From NCBI GenBank assembly GCA_012512665.1, contig JAAZDU010000086.1, forward strand, positions 1 through 6,724: 6,724 nt of DNA, in the 5' to 3' direction. This DNA is from Bacillota bacterium. GTDB taxonomy: Bacteria > Bacillota > Dethiobacteria > DTU022 > JAAZDU01. Of this stretch, positions 1-5,697 are shown piece by piece. The notes beneath the pieces were generated by a model. It was not told the origin of the DNA. It was given only the letters and a program-made list of their open reading frames with translations, and ran no database searches. Position 1 is the first letter of the stretch, and the number at the start of each line of letters is the position of its first letter. Position numbers and translations under genes: made by a program.

Positions 1-1
1 A

Positions 2-10
2 TGATATAAT
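2..10 (+). promoter_or_regulatory. Extended -10 promoter element of the rrf2-type gene
   Basis: The bases TGATATAAT form a perfect extended -10 box (TGn followed by TATAAT), which would place the transcription start near position 17 and give a leader of about 30 nt. The -35 region lies outside the window. A good Shine-Dalgarno (AGGAG, 34-38) stands 9 nt before the ATG at 48. Confidence 0.6.
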
Positions 11-31
11 AATACTAATTAAGTTAGATAT
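9..31. promoter_or_regulatory. Candidate Rrf2 operator, copy 1
   Basis: This 23-bp stretch overlaps the end of the -10 box and the predicted transcription start. It contains an imperfect palindrome, CTAATTAAGTTAG (15-27). It matches 20 of 23 bases with 1209-1231, in front of the HD-like gene, with mismatches at positions 17, 23 and 28. Rrf2 proteins commonly repress by binding AT-rich dyads over the promoter of their own gene; assignment to this regulator is inferred from position and from the shared copy. Confidence 0.5.
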
Positions 32-47
32 TTAGGAGACAGGGCTT

Positions 48-476
48 ATGATTTCTAAAAAAGCGGAGTATGCAATAAATATTTTAGTAGCTTTAGCAAA
101 AAGCAAAAATAATTCTTATATACCTTCACGGGTAATCGCCACCCAAAATAACCTTCCCTTAAACCTGGTACCCCAGCTCGTTTCCCTATTACAAAAAAAA
201 GGATTGATAAACAGTGCCAAGGGGCCAAAGGGTGGAATAAGCCTGGCCAAGCCTTCGGAAAATATTTCTATTAAAGAGGTCATAGAGATTATTGACGGTC
301 CAATGGGCATCACTACCTGCCTGCGTAAAGACAATCACTGCCCCAATATTAAGACATGCCCTTTGCGGAAATTTTGGCAGAAAACACAGGGAACAATGCT
401 GCATGAATTAGAAAAAACTACCATCAAGGACCTGGCCACAGAATACAAAAAGGCAGCCCTAACAGGCCGCAAGTAA
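48..476 (+). CDS. Rrf2-family transcriptional regulator with three cysteines
   Basis: A 142-residue protein of normal length for the Rrf2 family (IscR, NsrR, CymR, RirA). The N-terminal part (about 1-65) is the winged helix-turn-helix, starting with the typical MISKKAEYAI and ending in the wing motif GPKGGISLA. The dimerisation helix follows (VIEIIDGP), then Cys91, Cys98 and Cys104, spaced C-x6-C-x5-C. In IscR (C-x5-C-x5-C) and NsrR such a triad holds an Fe-S cluster, so an Fe-S, NO or redox sensing role is likely, but the ligand cannot be told from sequence. The start is an ATG with AGGAG 9 nt upstream. The gene converges on the HD-like gene, leaving 12 nt between stop codons, and shares a candidate operator with it. 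Autoregulation is inferred from that element. Family assignment is firm; the specific subfamily is open. Confidence 0.93.
   Translation: MISKKAEYAINILVALAKSKNNSYIPSRVIATQNNLPLNLVPQLVSLLQKKGLINSAKGPKGGISLAKPSENISIKEVIEIIDGPMGITTCLRKDNHCPNIKTCPLRKFWQKTQGTMLHELEKTTIKDLATEYKKAALTGRK
447..470 (-). terminator. Intrinsic terminator for the HD-like gene, inside the 3' end of the Rrf2 gene
   Basis: Read on the minus strand, GCGGCC, a TGTTAG loop and GGCTGC form a 6-bp stem containing one G-U pair, followed by C and five T. On the plus strand the same position is an A-C mismatch, so the hairpin favours the minus-strand transcript. It lies just downstream of the HD-like stop codon (489) and within the last codons of the opposing gene. 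Confidence 0.45.
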
Positions 477-488
477 TTGTATAATATA

Positions 489-1193
489 TTAAAGTGTTTT
501 TGCATACTCTTTAGAGCTTTCCCTATAAAGCTTATTTATGAACTTTTCATCTAAAGGCCCAGGTGAAGCCCCAGCGAGGGTTACTATATCTTGCCAAAGT
601 TGAAAGTTAATATCTTTCTCTTTTTCCCGGCAGTTTACATCCAAAATCTTCAGAACTTTTTCCCGCACTTTCGCAGGCAGCTTAATACTGGCCATTAATT
701 CATCGGCTATCTCTTTGCTTTTTTCCAAGATGCAAGGGTTAAGCCTTTCAATATCTTCCCCGTTTTCCAGGCAATGCTTATAACCGGCATCATGAAACAA
801 TACAGCTGCCATCACTACAGGGGGCTCTGCCTCCTTTTCAACCTCCAGCAAGCGCGATGCTATCTCAGCTGCCTTGATCGTATACCTTAATCTATCGCTC
901 TCACCAATGAAAAAACGGCGGATCTCCATTTCCAGGCGGTCGCGCAGGGCCTCTGGTCTTTGTGTAAAAATATTGGAAATATCGCCCACACATTGCTCAG
1001 CGTAAGCACACCAGAGGGCGCAGCCCATATTAAAATTGGGGTTTAATATCTGGTTACCACAGTTATGGCACTTGGCTTTAGCATCAGTTTTAAAAAATTC
1101 AATGAAGGTACCGCAGTGAGGGCAGCGGTGCTCAAAAATGTCTCCTGGCTTCCAATTGCGGCGGTCTTGACCGGGACACCTGGCAGACAGCAT
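489..1193 (-). CDS. Cysteine-rich zinc-ribbon protein with degenerate HD domain
   Basis: A 234-residue soluble protein. The first 70 residues hold eight cysteines: Cys6 in CPGQD, a ribbon-like pair of knuckles C24-x2-C27 and C42-x2-C45, then C58-x3-C62-x5-C68 (GCALWCAYAEQC), which could bind zinc or an Fe-S cluster. Residues about 95-205 resemble the HD phosphohydrolase fold, with AAVLFHDAG giving His134-Asp135. The expected first His is Tyr104, the usual GHH stretch reads LDVN, and the late catalytic Asp (DAD) appears as DIV near 202-204, so hydrolase activity is doubtful and a binding or sensing role is possible. The start ATG has AAGGAGGC 7 nt upstream. The gene has its own promoter, carries the element shared with the Rrf2 gene, and ends 12 nt from that gene. 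No substrate can be named. Confidence 0.75.
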   Translation of the reverse strand: MLSARCPGQDRRNWKPGDIFEHRCPHCGTFIEFFKTDAKAKCHNCGNQILNPNFNMGCALWCAYAEQCVGDISNIFTQRPEALRDRLEMEIRRFFIGESDRLRYTIKAAEIASRLLEVEKEAEPPVVMAAVLFHDAGYKHCLENGEDIERLNPCILEKSKEIADELMASIKLPAKVREKVLKILDVNCREKEKDINFQLWQDIVTLAGASPGPLDEKFINKLYRESSKEYAKTL

Positions 1194-1208
1194 ATTAGTC
1201 GCCTCCTT

Positions 1209-1231
1209 ATAATACTTATTAAATTAGTTAT
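1209..1231. promoter_or_regulatory. Candidate Rrf2 operator, copy 2
   Basis: This copy matches positions 9-31 at 20 of 23 bases. It contains a 15-bp imperfect palindrome with ACT and AGT at its ends (1214-1228). It lies between the -10 box and the Shine-Dalgarno of the HD-like gene and covers the predicted transcription start near 1229. Binding there would block transcription of the HD-like gene. Confidence 0.5.
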
Positions 1232-1235
1232 ATAT

Positions 1236-1264
1236 ATTTTAACATCGTTTTTCTCCCTTGTCAA
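1236..1264 (-). promoter_or_regulatory. Sigma-A promoter of the HD-like gene
   Basis: On the minus strand a perfect TTGACA (1264-1259) is separated by 17 nt from TAAAAT (1241-1236), which is preceded by TGT and so forms an extended -10. The predicted start near 1229 gives a leader of about 35 nt to the ATG at 1193. Confidence 0.75.
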
Positions 1265-1326
1265 ACACTTCCTCCAGGGTTATCCGGTTTCTAGCTCAAG
1301 GTTACGGCTGCCGTTAAAATCTTTTA

Positions 1327-2577
1327 TTAGCGTCTAACGCCTTCTTTTATACGCCGGGCAAAGATTAATATTTTACTTCCAATATCCTGCAACCCCTCCT
1401 TCCAAAGAAACAGATTATTGCTGACATTTTTCCGTAAAGGACTGTTTTTGCCCAGATAAAAATAAAGGTTTTTTTCTAATTCTTTCACTCTGGCCGGTTC
1501 ATTTAAAAAATAAAAGCCAATGCCTCCTAGAATGAGCCCCCCAATTATCCCTGCCAGAGCTTCGTAGATAGAAACACCCCTGGCTTCCCCGCGTAAAGAT
1601 GGAGGATTGGCATTCCTGTCTGCAATCGTTGCTCCCGGTGCTATACCGTAAAAATAAAATGCAACAACATCGGCAAATAATGCTGCCCCATTTTCTGCTG
1701 ACTCCCGGCTGTTGGTGTGAGCACCTACTTCGAGCAGTAAATTTAAAGGACTTAGATCCTGGTTAAAATCACCCCATGTCAAAAAAACACCTTTTACCAA
1801 CCCTGGGTACATCTCATCGCTATAATTTTTTAAATCATAAGCTAGACGTCGGTTAACACTTGCATTGGGATTTTGTCTGCCTACCACAAACTGCACCTGG
1901 GCCACATCAGTATTATCTATCTCTGCTTCATATGCTTCTTTTGGAGCCGCATCTCGATGAACATCAAAAAAAGCATCGGGTTTGTTTTCCTCCAATAACC
2001 TTAAGACAGTAACCCGCGAACGCCTGTAAGCACCTCGATCGTGAGGCAGGTGCAGATCCTGGGCGTGAACAACTTCTATCCCTTTTTCTCGCAACGCATT
2101 GGCCATGGCAGAACCCACCTGGTGAATGCCGCCCTGGCCATAAATGCTATCACTGCCATCAGTCGGAACGTAAGATTCTGCATTATGGGTATGATAAATT
2201 GCAATAACTTCACGGAAGTTTCCCTGTTGGGCTGCCGGCACTATTGTAGCTTCTTCATAGCGAAGCCCCTCTTCCTTTAAATTAACTTCTCGTATAAATT
2301 TACAATGTACAATGTAGTCATCTAAATCTACTACCTCGTAGAGAAAATTATTTTTATCCAGGTATTGGTCTCCCTTTACCAACCTTCTTCCTGCATAGGT
2401 TATAATACTGTCATCTTCATCCTGTAAAACATAATAATTCTCAGCTTGCCGCTCCCACTCATCAATCTCATTTAGCAAACCTGATTCCGCAAATATATGG
2501 CAGGGGAAAAAGACTATAAGAAAGAGGTAAGTAAATAAAAAGACAGGAACTGATTTTATTGAGGACCGTGCTATCAG
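1327..2577 (-). CDS. SpoIIP-family peptidoglycan hydrolase with C-terminal membrane anchor
   Basis: A SpoIIP-domain protein, 416 residues from the preferred start. SpoIIP is a sporulation cell-wall amidase/endopeptidase acting outside the membrane during engulfment. Family motifs are clear: YHTHNAESY (His129, His131, Glu134), DVHRDA (His207) and LLLEVGAHTNS (Glu283), a full set of likely metal ligands and catalytic residues. The chosen start is CTG at 2577: GGAGGGG lies 6 nt upstream, the start overlaps the previous gene's stop as CTGA, and the first 30 residues form a signal peptide (positive n-region, hydrophobic core at about 10-24, IFA before the cut). A TTG at 2478 would give 383 residues but has no ribosome site and no signal peptide. 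A second hydrophobic segment at about 340-358 is followed by a basic tail of about 58 residues. Bacillus SpoIIP is instead anchored at its N-terminus, so this may be a paralogue rather than the main SpoIIP. Confidence 0.88.
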   Translation of the reverse strand: MIARSSIKSVPVFLFTYLFLIVFFPCHIFAESGLLNEIDEWERQAENYYVLQDEDDSIITYAGRRLVKGDQYLDKNNFLYEVVDLDDYIVHCKFIREVNLKEEGLRYEEATIVPAAQQGNFREVIAIYHTHNAESYVPTDGSDSIYGQGGIHQVGSAMANALREKGIEVVHAQDLHLPHDRGAYRRSRVTVLRLLEENKPDAFFDVHRDAAPKEAYEAEIDNTDVAQVQFVVGRQNPNASVNRRLAYDLKNYSDEMYPGLVKGVFLTWGDFNQDLSPLNLLLEVGAHTNSRESAENGAALFADVVAFYFYGIAPGATIADRNANPPSLRGEARGVSIYEALAGIIGGLILGGIGFYFLNEPARVKELEKNLYFYLGKNSPLRKNVSNNLFLWKEGLQDIGSKILIFARRIKEGVRR

Positions 2578-3200
2578 CTGGCACCCCTCCAGATTCGTTC
2601 CCTAATCTCCCCTACTACTTCTGCCAGCAAAACAGCAAAAAAGCCGGCTAAAACGGCTCCTCCAAAAACACCGCCTCCACCCAGCTCAACCGCTGCCCCG
2701 GCAAGGCCGCGTATTGTATTTTCTATCCAGGCAATAAGGTCCAGCAGTAAAATGCTCAGAATCCCGGCTATAAATGAAGCGCGGCGGGATCTTCCCAAAA
2801 GATAAGCTGTTAAACCAGCCACTATTGCCGGGAAGTAAAGTGCATCGAGGTCAAAAAAAAGTGCACCGCGCTCCAGGGGCAACAATCTTTCTACAGAGGC
2901 CATAATACCGGTAGTAATTAAAGTAGCCAGCAACACCCTGCCTTTTTCAACTGCAGTATCAGCCTTTACTAAGAGGTAAACACATACACCCGCCGGGATT
3001 AACATTCCGCCAACATTGATTTTTAGCCCTGCAACCAGCGATATGGGGGGCAGCCCACTGCCCAAGACAAGGGCAAGTAAAATTACCAGGGCTTGCGTAC
3101 GGTTAAGATGCATCCTTTCTAGAACTCTCTCCAGAAGGCCGAGGTAAGCCAAGATAAGAACAGCTAGCAAAAAGATAATTGCTGTATTTTCTGCGTACAT
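2574..3200 (-). CDS. DUF1614-type polytopic membrane protein
   Basis: A 208-residue, very hydrophobic protein with about seven predicted membrane segments, counted from the ATG at 3200: residues about 6-22, 36-56, 64-81, 86-106, 121-135, 141-162 and 178-200. The pattern (LGSGLPP, FPAIVAGLTAYLLGRSRRASFIAG, GGGGVFGGAVLAG) fits the uncharacterised DUF1614 family; I recognise this from memory, without a search. The start is the ATG at 3200, with AAGGGGTG 5 nt upstream. A longer reading from a TTG at 3302 would run through the preceding terminator hairpin and is rejected. The stop overlaps the SpoIIP-family start by 4 nt, so the two are translated together and may work together at the membrane during sporulation. 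That role is inferred from context; the biochemical function is unknown. Confidence 0.8.
   Translation of the reverse strand: MYAENTAIIFLLAVLILAYLGLLERVLERMHLNRTQALVILLALVLGSGLPPISLVAGLKINVGGMLIPAGVCVYLLVKADTAVEKGRVLLATLITTGIMASVERLLPLERGALFFDLDALYFPAIVAGLTAYLLGRSRRASFIAGILSILLLDLIAWIENTIRGLAGAAVELGGGGVFGGAVLAGFFAVLLAEVVGEIRERIWRGAS
2584..2590 (-). promoter_or_regulatory. Ribosome binding site deciding the CTG start of the SpoIIP-family gene
   Basis: GGAGGGG on the minus strand lies within the last codons of the DUF1614-type gene, 6 nt before CTG (2577-2575). The stop codon TGA of the upstream gene is embedded in CTGA. No ATG, GTG or TTG exists between this site and the end of the signal-peptide coding stretch. 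Confidence 0.65.
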
Positions 3201-3244
3201 TGTTACACCCCTTACAGACAAAGTTATTTTCCCCAGGACGGGTA

Positions 3245-3274
3245 AAGGTATGCACACAACAAGAACAAAGTAAC
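3245..3274 (-). promoter_or_regulatory. Possible sigma-E-like promoter for the DUF1614-spoIIP unit
   Basis: On the minus strand GTTACTTT (3274-3267) and CATACCTT (3252-3245) are spaced 14 nt apart. The -10 matches 7 of 8 positions of the sigma-E consensus CATACAHT; the -35 matches only 5 of 8 of GTCATATT. A start near 3238 would give a leader of about 38 nt. No convincing sigma-A promoter was found here, and spoIIP is a sigma-E target in Bacillus subtilis. Confidence 0.35.
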
Positions 3275-3298
3275 AAAAAACCGGGTTATGCAACCCGG
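3275..3298 (-). terminator. Intrinsic terminator of serA-fmdB
   Basis: On the minus strand CCGGGTT, loop GCAT and AACCCGG form a perfect 7-bp GC-rich stem followed by six T. It lies 37 nt after the FmdB-type stop codon and ends the serA transcript unit. Confidence 0.92.
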
Positions 3299-3335
3299 CC
3301 AAAAGAAAAACATATTGCTAAAAAGTTTTTATATG

Positions 3336-3545
3336 TTACCTGCAGCAGGAGCTACAGCTTGAACTGGAGCAGCTGCTGCAACTGCTACCTCCTGACCCTT
3401 TGGAGCTTGAAGAGCTAAAACGAGAGAAAAGTCTCCTAGTAGAAGAACTGCACTGGGGACATTTAGGAGCATCTTCATTTATGCTGGATAATAATTTTTC
3501 AAATTTAAAACCGCATGACTGACAACAGTACTCGTAAATAGGCAT
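3336..3545 (-). CDS. FmdB-family zinc-ribbon protein with Ser/Cys-rich tail
   Basis: A 69-residue protein beginning MPIYEY, the hallmark of the FmdB/CxxC_CXXC_SSSS zinc-ribbon family, with zinc knuckles C8-x2-C11 and C29-x2-C32. Cys7 is extra, since many relatives have a basic residue there. From residue 44 the chain is almost only Ser, Gly and Cys, ending in five further cysteines (56, 59, 64, 67, 68), which probably form a flexible, possibly metal-binding tail. The start ATG has AAGAGGTG 5 nt upstream. The Shine-Dalgarno touches the serA stop codon; the gap between the two genes is 12 nt, so they are surely co-transcribed. The family name comes from a proposed regulator of formamidase/amidase genes, and a role in serine synthesis is not established. 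Molecular function is unknown. Confidence 0.88.
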   Translation of the reverse strand: MPIYEYCCQSCGFKFEKLLSSINEDAPKCPQCSSSTRRLFSRFSSSSSKGSGGSSCSSCSSSSCSSCCR

Positions 3546-3557
3546 GCTATCACCTCT

Positions 3558-5132
3558 TTAAAGCTGAACAAATTTAACCATCTGCAAGGGCTTTACACCT
3601 GCAAGCTCTTTTACAACTTCTTCTGGGATATAGTTGTCTACCTGGAGCACCATGACGGCTTTACCACAAACCTTTTCTCGGCCTACATACATACCTGCTA
3701 TATTAATGCCCCTGTTTCCTAAAAAAGTACCTACAGCCCCTATTACCCCGGGCTGATCAATATGAGAAGTTACCAGCATGTAAGGAGTAGGCTCAAACTC
3801 AAGATAATGTTCCCCTATCTGGACAATTCTGATACTGTTACCATGGTAAAGAGTCCCTGCAACACTGTATTGGCCTGAACTGGTAGTTACATTTAGGGTA
3901 ATGAGGTTTGTGTAATGCCCGGCTGATTTATTAGTAAGTTCTTTAACCTTAATACCTCTTTGCTTTGCAATAGTAAGCGCATTTACATAGTTTATTGGGT
4001 AGTGCAAAATTCCCGACAAGATACCTATTAAGGCTGCTGTTGTTAAAGGTGCAACCGGGTAATGAGCAATTTCACCGCTGTATAAAAGCTCAACTTCTTC
4101 AATTTGACCGTTATAAACCTGCATATAAAAGCGCCCTAAAACATTCATCAGCGGCAGAAATGGTTCCACTTCAGCTAAAACTTCAGGAGGAACAACAGGT
4201 ACATTTACTGCAGAAACAACAGGCTCCCCCTTAAGGGCCTTCAAAACTTGCTCGGCAACCTGGACAGCAACATTAACCTGGGCTTCCTGGGTAGATGCAC
4301 CCAAATGAGGTGTCACTATAATATTCTCCAGCTCTAGCAAAGGGCTATCCAAAGGAGGTTCTTCTTCAAAAACGTCAAGGGCAGCGCCGGCTACTTTACC
4401 TTCTTTCACAGCTTCATAAAGAGCTTTTTCATCAATCAGACCGCCCCTGGCTACATTGATAATCCTTACCCCTTCTTTCATCATATCCAGTTCTTTTCTG
4501 CCGATGATATGATAAGTCTTGCTGTTCATGGGAGTGTGAAGGGTAATAAAGTCAGCGTTTCTATAGATCTCTTCCAGAGAAGCTATATTTACTCCTAACT
4601 TTTCTACTCTGCCAGGAGATATAAAGGGATCGTAGGCCAGAATATCCATACCAAAAGAGCGGGCCCTCTTAGCCACCTCGCTGCCAATCCTACCCAGGCC
4701 TATTATTCCCAGTTTTTTCTTAAAGAGCTCGACTGCCATAAATTTGTTTCGCTTCCACTCTCTGGAGCGGAGGGAGGCGCAGGCCCGAGGAATATTGCGG
4801 GCCAGGGACATCATAAGGGCCATGGTATGTTCAGCAGCAGAAATAGTATTGCCCTCAGGCGCATTAATAACCATGATACCCTTTTCAGTAGCCTTGTCCA
4901 CATCAATATTATCTACGCCCACTCCTGCCCTACCAATTACTTTTAGATTTGTACCTGCGTTAATAACTTCCCTTGTTACTTTTGTACCACTTCTTACTAT
5001 GAGAGCATCATATGCAGCTATCTTCTGCAACAGTTCATCAAGAGAAAGGTTGGTAAAAACATCTACATCGGTATCCTGGCGCAGTATATTGAGTCCGTCT
5101 TCAGAAATATTATCTGTTACAATTATTTTCAC
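3558..5132 (-). CDS. serA: D-3-phosphoglycerate dehydrogenase
   Basis: Catalyses NAD-dependent oxidation of 3-phosphoglycerate to 3-phosphohydroxypyruvate, the first step of serine synthesis in the cytoplasm. From the preferred start it has 524 residues, about the 525 of Bacillus subtilis SerA, in the long type 1 form. The catalytic and NAD domains span about 1-315, with GLGRIG at 145-150 and catalytic Arg229 (NVARGG), Glu258 (EEEP) and His276 (PHLGAS). An ASB-type allosteric domain follows (about 320-450), then a C-terminal ACT domain (about 452-524, SHIDQPGVIGAVG), which typically serves serine feedback. The start is the second of two adjacent GTG codons (5132-5130), 7 nt after GGAGG and directly before KIIVTDN; a TTG at 5171 would add 13 untypical residues. 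It is followed by the FmdB-type gene and then a strong terminator. No truncation or missing key residue is seen. Confidence 0.96.
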   Translation of the reverse strand: MKIIVTDNISEDGLNILRQDTDVDVFTNLSLDELLQKIAAYDALIVRSGTKVTREVINAGTNLKVIGRAGVGVDNIDVDKATEKGIMVINAPEGNTISAAEHTMALMMSLARNIPRACASLRSREWKRNKFMAVELFKKKLGIIGLGRIGSEVAKRARSFGMDILAYDPFISPGRVEKLGVNIASLEEIYRNADFITLHTPMNSKTYHIIGRKELDMMKEGVRIINVARGGLIDEKALYEAVKEGKVAGAALDVFEEEPPLDSPLLELENIIVTPHLGASTQEAQVNVAVQVAEQVLKALKGEPVVSAVNVPVVPPEVLAEVEPFLPLMNVLGRFYMQVYNGQIEEVELLYSGEIAHYPVAPLTTAALIGILSGILHYPINYVNALTIAKQRGIKVKELTNKSAGHYTNLITLNVTTSSGQYSVAGTLYHGNSIRIVQIGEHYLEFEPTPYMLVTSHIDQPGVIGAVGTFLGNRGINIAGMYVGREKVCGKAVMVLQVDNYIPEEVVKELAGVKPLQMVKFVQL

Positions 5133-5219
5133 CACTCCACCTCCAACATGAATACTACTAAGATTAAACAATTAAGTCCCCTAATTTTCTTGCTCTTACT
5201 TCCTAAACCGATGCTTAAC

Positions 5220-5248
5220 ATATTACCATAACTTAAGATTAGAAGCAA
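5220..5248 (-). promoter_or_regulatory. Candidate serA promoter
   Basis: On the minus strand TTGCTT (5248-5243), a 17-nt spacer and TAATAT (5225-5220) preceded by TGG give a weak -35 with an extended -10. The start near 5213 leaves a leader of about 80 nt. No T-box or known serine riboswitch features are visible in this leader. The call is weak, but a promoter is needed here because a terminator separates mazF from serA. Confidence 0.4.
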
Positions 5249-5271
5249 TACAGGTGTAATCGACAAAAAGC

Positions 5272-5325
5272 AAAAAAAGCTAAGCAATTAAAACGATTGC
5301 AGCTTTTAGCTTATTGCCTAGCTTT
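5272..5325 (-). terminator. Terminator of mazEF with two alternative stems
   Basis: On the minus strand the 3' arm (5288-5275, ATTGCTTAGCTTTT, running into T7) can pair with the nearer arm AAAAGCTGCAAT (5307-5296), giving a 12-bp stem with a 2-nt bulge. It can also pair with the farther arm AAAGCTAGGCAAT (5325-5313), giving 13 bp with one G-U. Either way a T-tract follows directly, so this should end the mazEF transcript 17 nt or more after the mazF stop. Confidence 0.75.
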
Positions 5326-5341
5326 AATTTTAGGGGTGTTT

Positions 5342-5692
5342 CTAAAAATCAATAAGGCCCAGGCTTATTTTGAGGGACTCATCCACTTTAGACATTATTA
5401 TCTCGTCAAGCTCTGTAACTTTTTGCTGAAGACGCTGTTTGTCAATGGTTCGCACTTGTTCTAAAAGTATAACCGAATCCTTTTCTAAGCCGTGTCCAGC
5501 AGCTTTCAACTCCACGTGAGTAGGGAGCTTGGCCTTTGCAATTTGGGAAGTAATCGCAGCAATTATGACCGTAGGGCTATACTTGTTGCCTACGTTGTTT
5601 TGAATAATTAAAACAGGCCTTACACCGCCCTGCTCCGAACCTATAACAGGGCTCAGATCAGCATAAAAAATATAGCCTCTTTTGATATCCAC
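5342..5692 (-). CDS. mazF: MazF/NdoA-type mRNA interferase toxin
   Basis: A toxin endoribonuclease of the MazF/PemK family that cleaves single-stranded mRNA at a short sequence, closely resembling Bacillus subtilis NdoA (EndoA, cutting UACAU); target specificity here is not known. Recognisable stretches are [46 protein letters not shown], and [15 protein letters not shown]. Arg25 and Thr48, the catalytic pair in the Bacillus enzyme, are both kept (GGVRP and AAITSQ) when counted from the GTG at 5692. That start gives 116 residues, exactly the Bacillus length, with GGAGAG 8 nt upstream and a 5-nt gap after the antitoxin. The alternative GTG at 5701 would overlap the antitoxin stop as GTGA, but it leaves only 1 nt to the GGAG. 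The gene is co-transcribed with the antitoxin and followed by a terminator. Confidence 0.95.
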   Translation of the reverse strand: MDIKRGYIFYADLSPVIGSEQGGVRPVLIIQNNVGNKYSPTVIIAAITSQIAKAKLPTHVELKAAGHGLEKDSVILLEQVRTIDKQRLQQKVTELDEIIMSKVDESLKISLGLIDF

Positions 5693-5697
5693 TCTTT

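Noticed and set aside
515..532. Plus-strand hairpin AGCTTT-CCCTAT-AAAGCT as terminator of the Rrf2 gene
   Set aside because: AT-rich 6-bp stem followed by TATTTATG rather than a proper T-tract; may be chance.
1305..1320. TTACGGCTGCCGTTAA as a terminator after the SpoIIP-family gene
   Set aside because: The loop would be too tight and there is no T-tract; no clear terminator was found between 1265 and 1326.
1065..1337. 90-codon plus-strand frame starting inside the HD-like gene
   Set aside because: Antisense to the zinc-ribbon coding part and the promoter, with no family resemblance and no ribosome site.
3995..4234. 79-codon plus-strand frame within serA
   Set aside because: Opposite strand of the serA allosteric domain; composition is that of an antisense frame.
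4744..5151. 135-codon plus-strand frame within serA
   Set aside because: Shadow of the conserved serA coding strand, with no domain pattern.
5133..5213. T-box or riboswitch in the serA leader
   Set aside because: The leader is about 80 nt and shows no T-box sequence or other recognised conserved fold.
5230..5246. Third copy of the Rrf2-type element upstream of serA (AACTTAAGATTAGAA)
   Set aside because: Matches only part of the core and needs an insertion; not distinguishable from AT-rich background.
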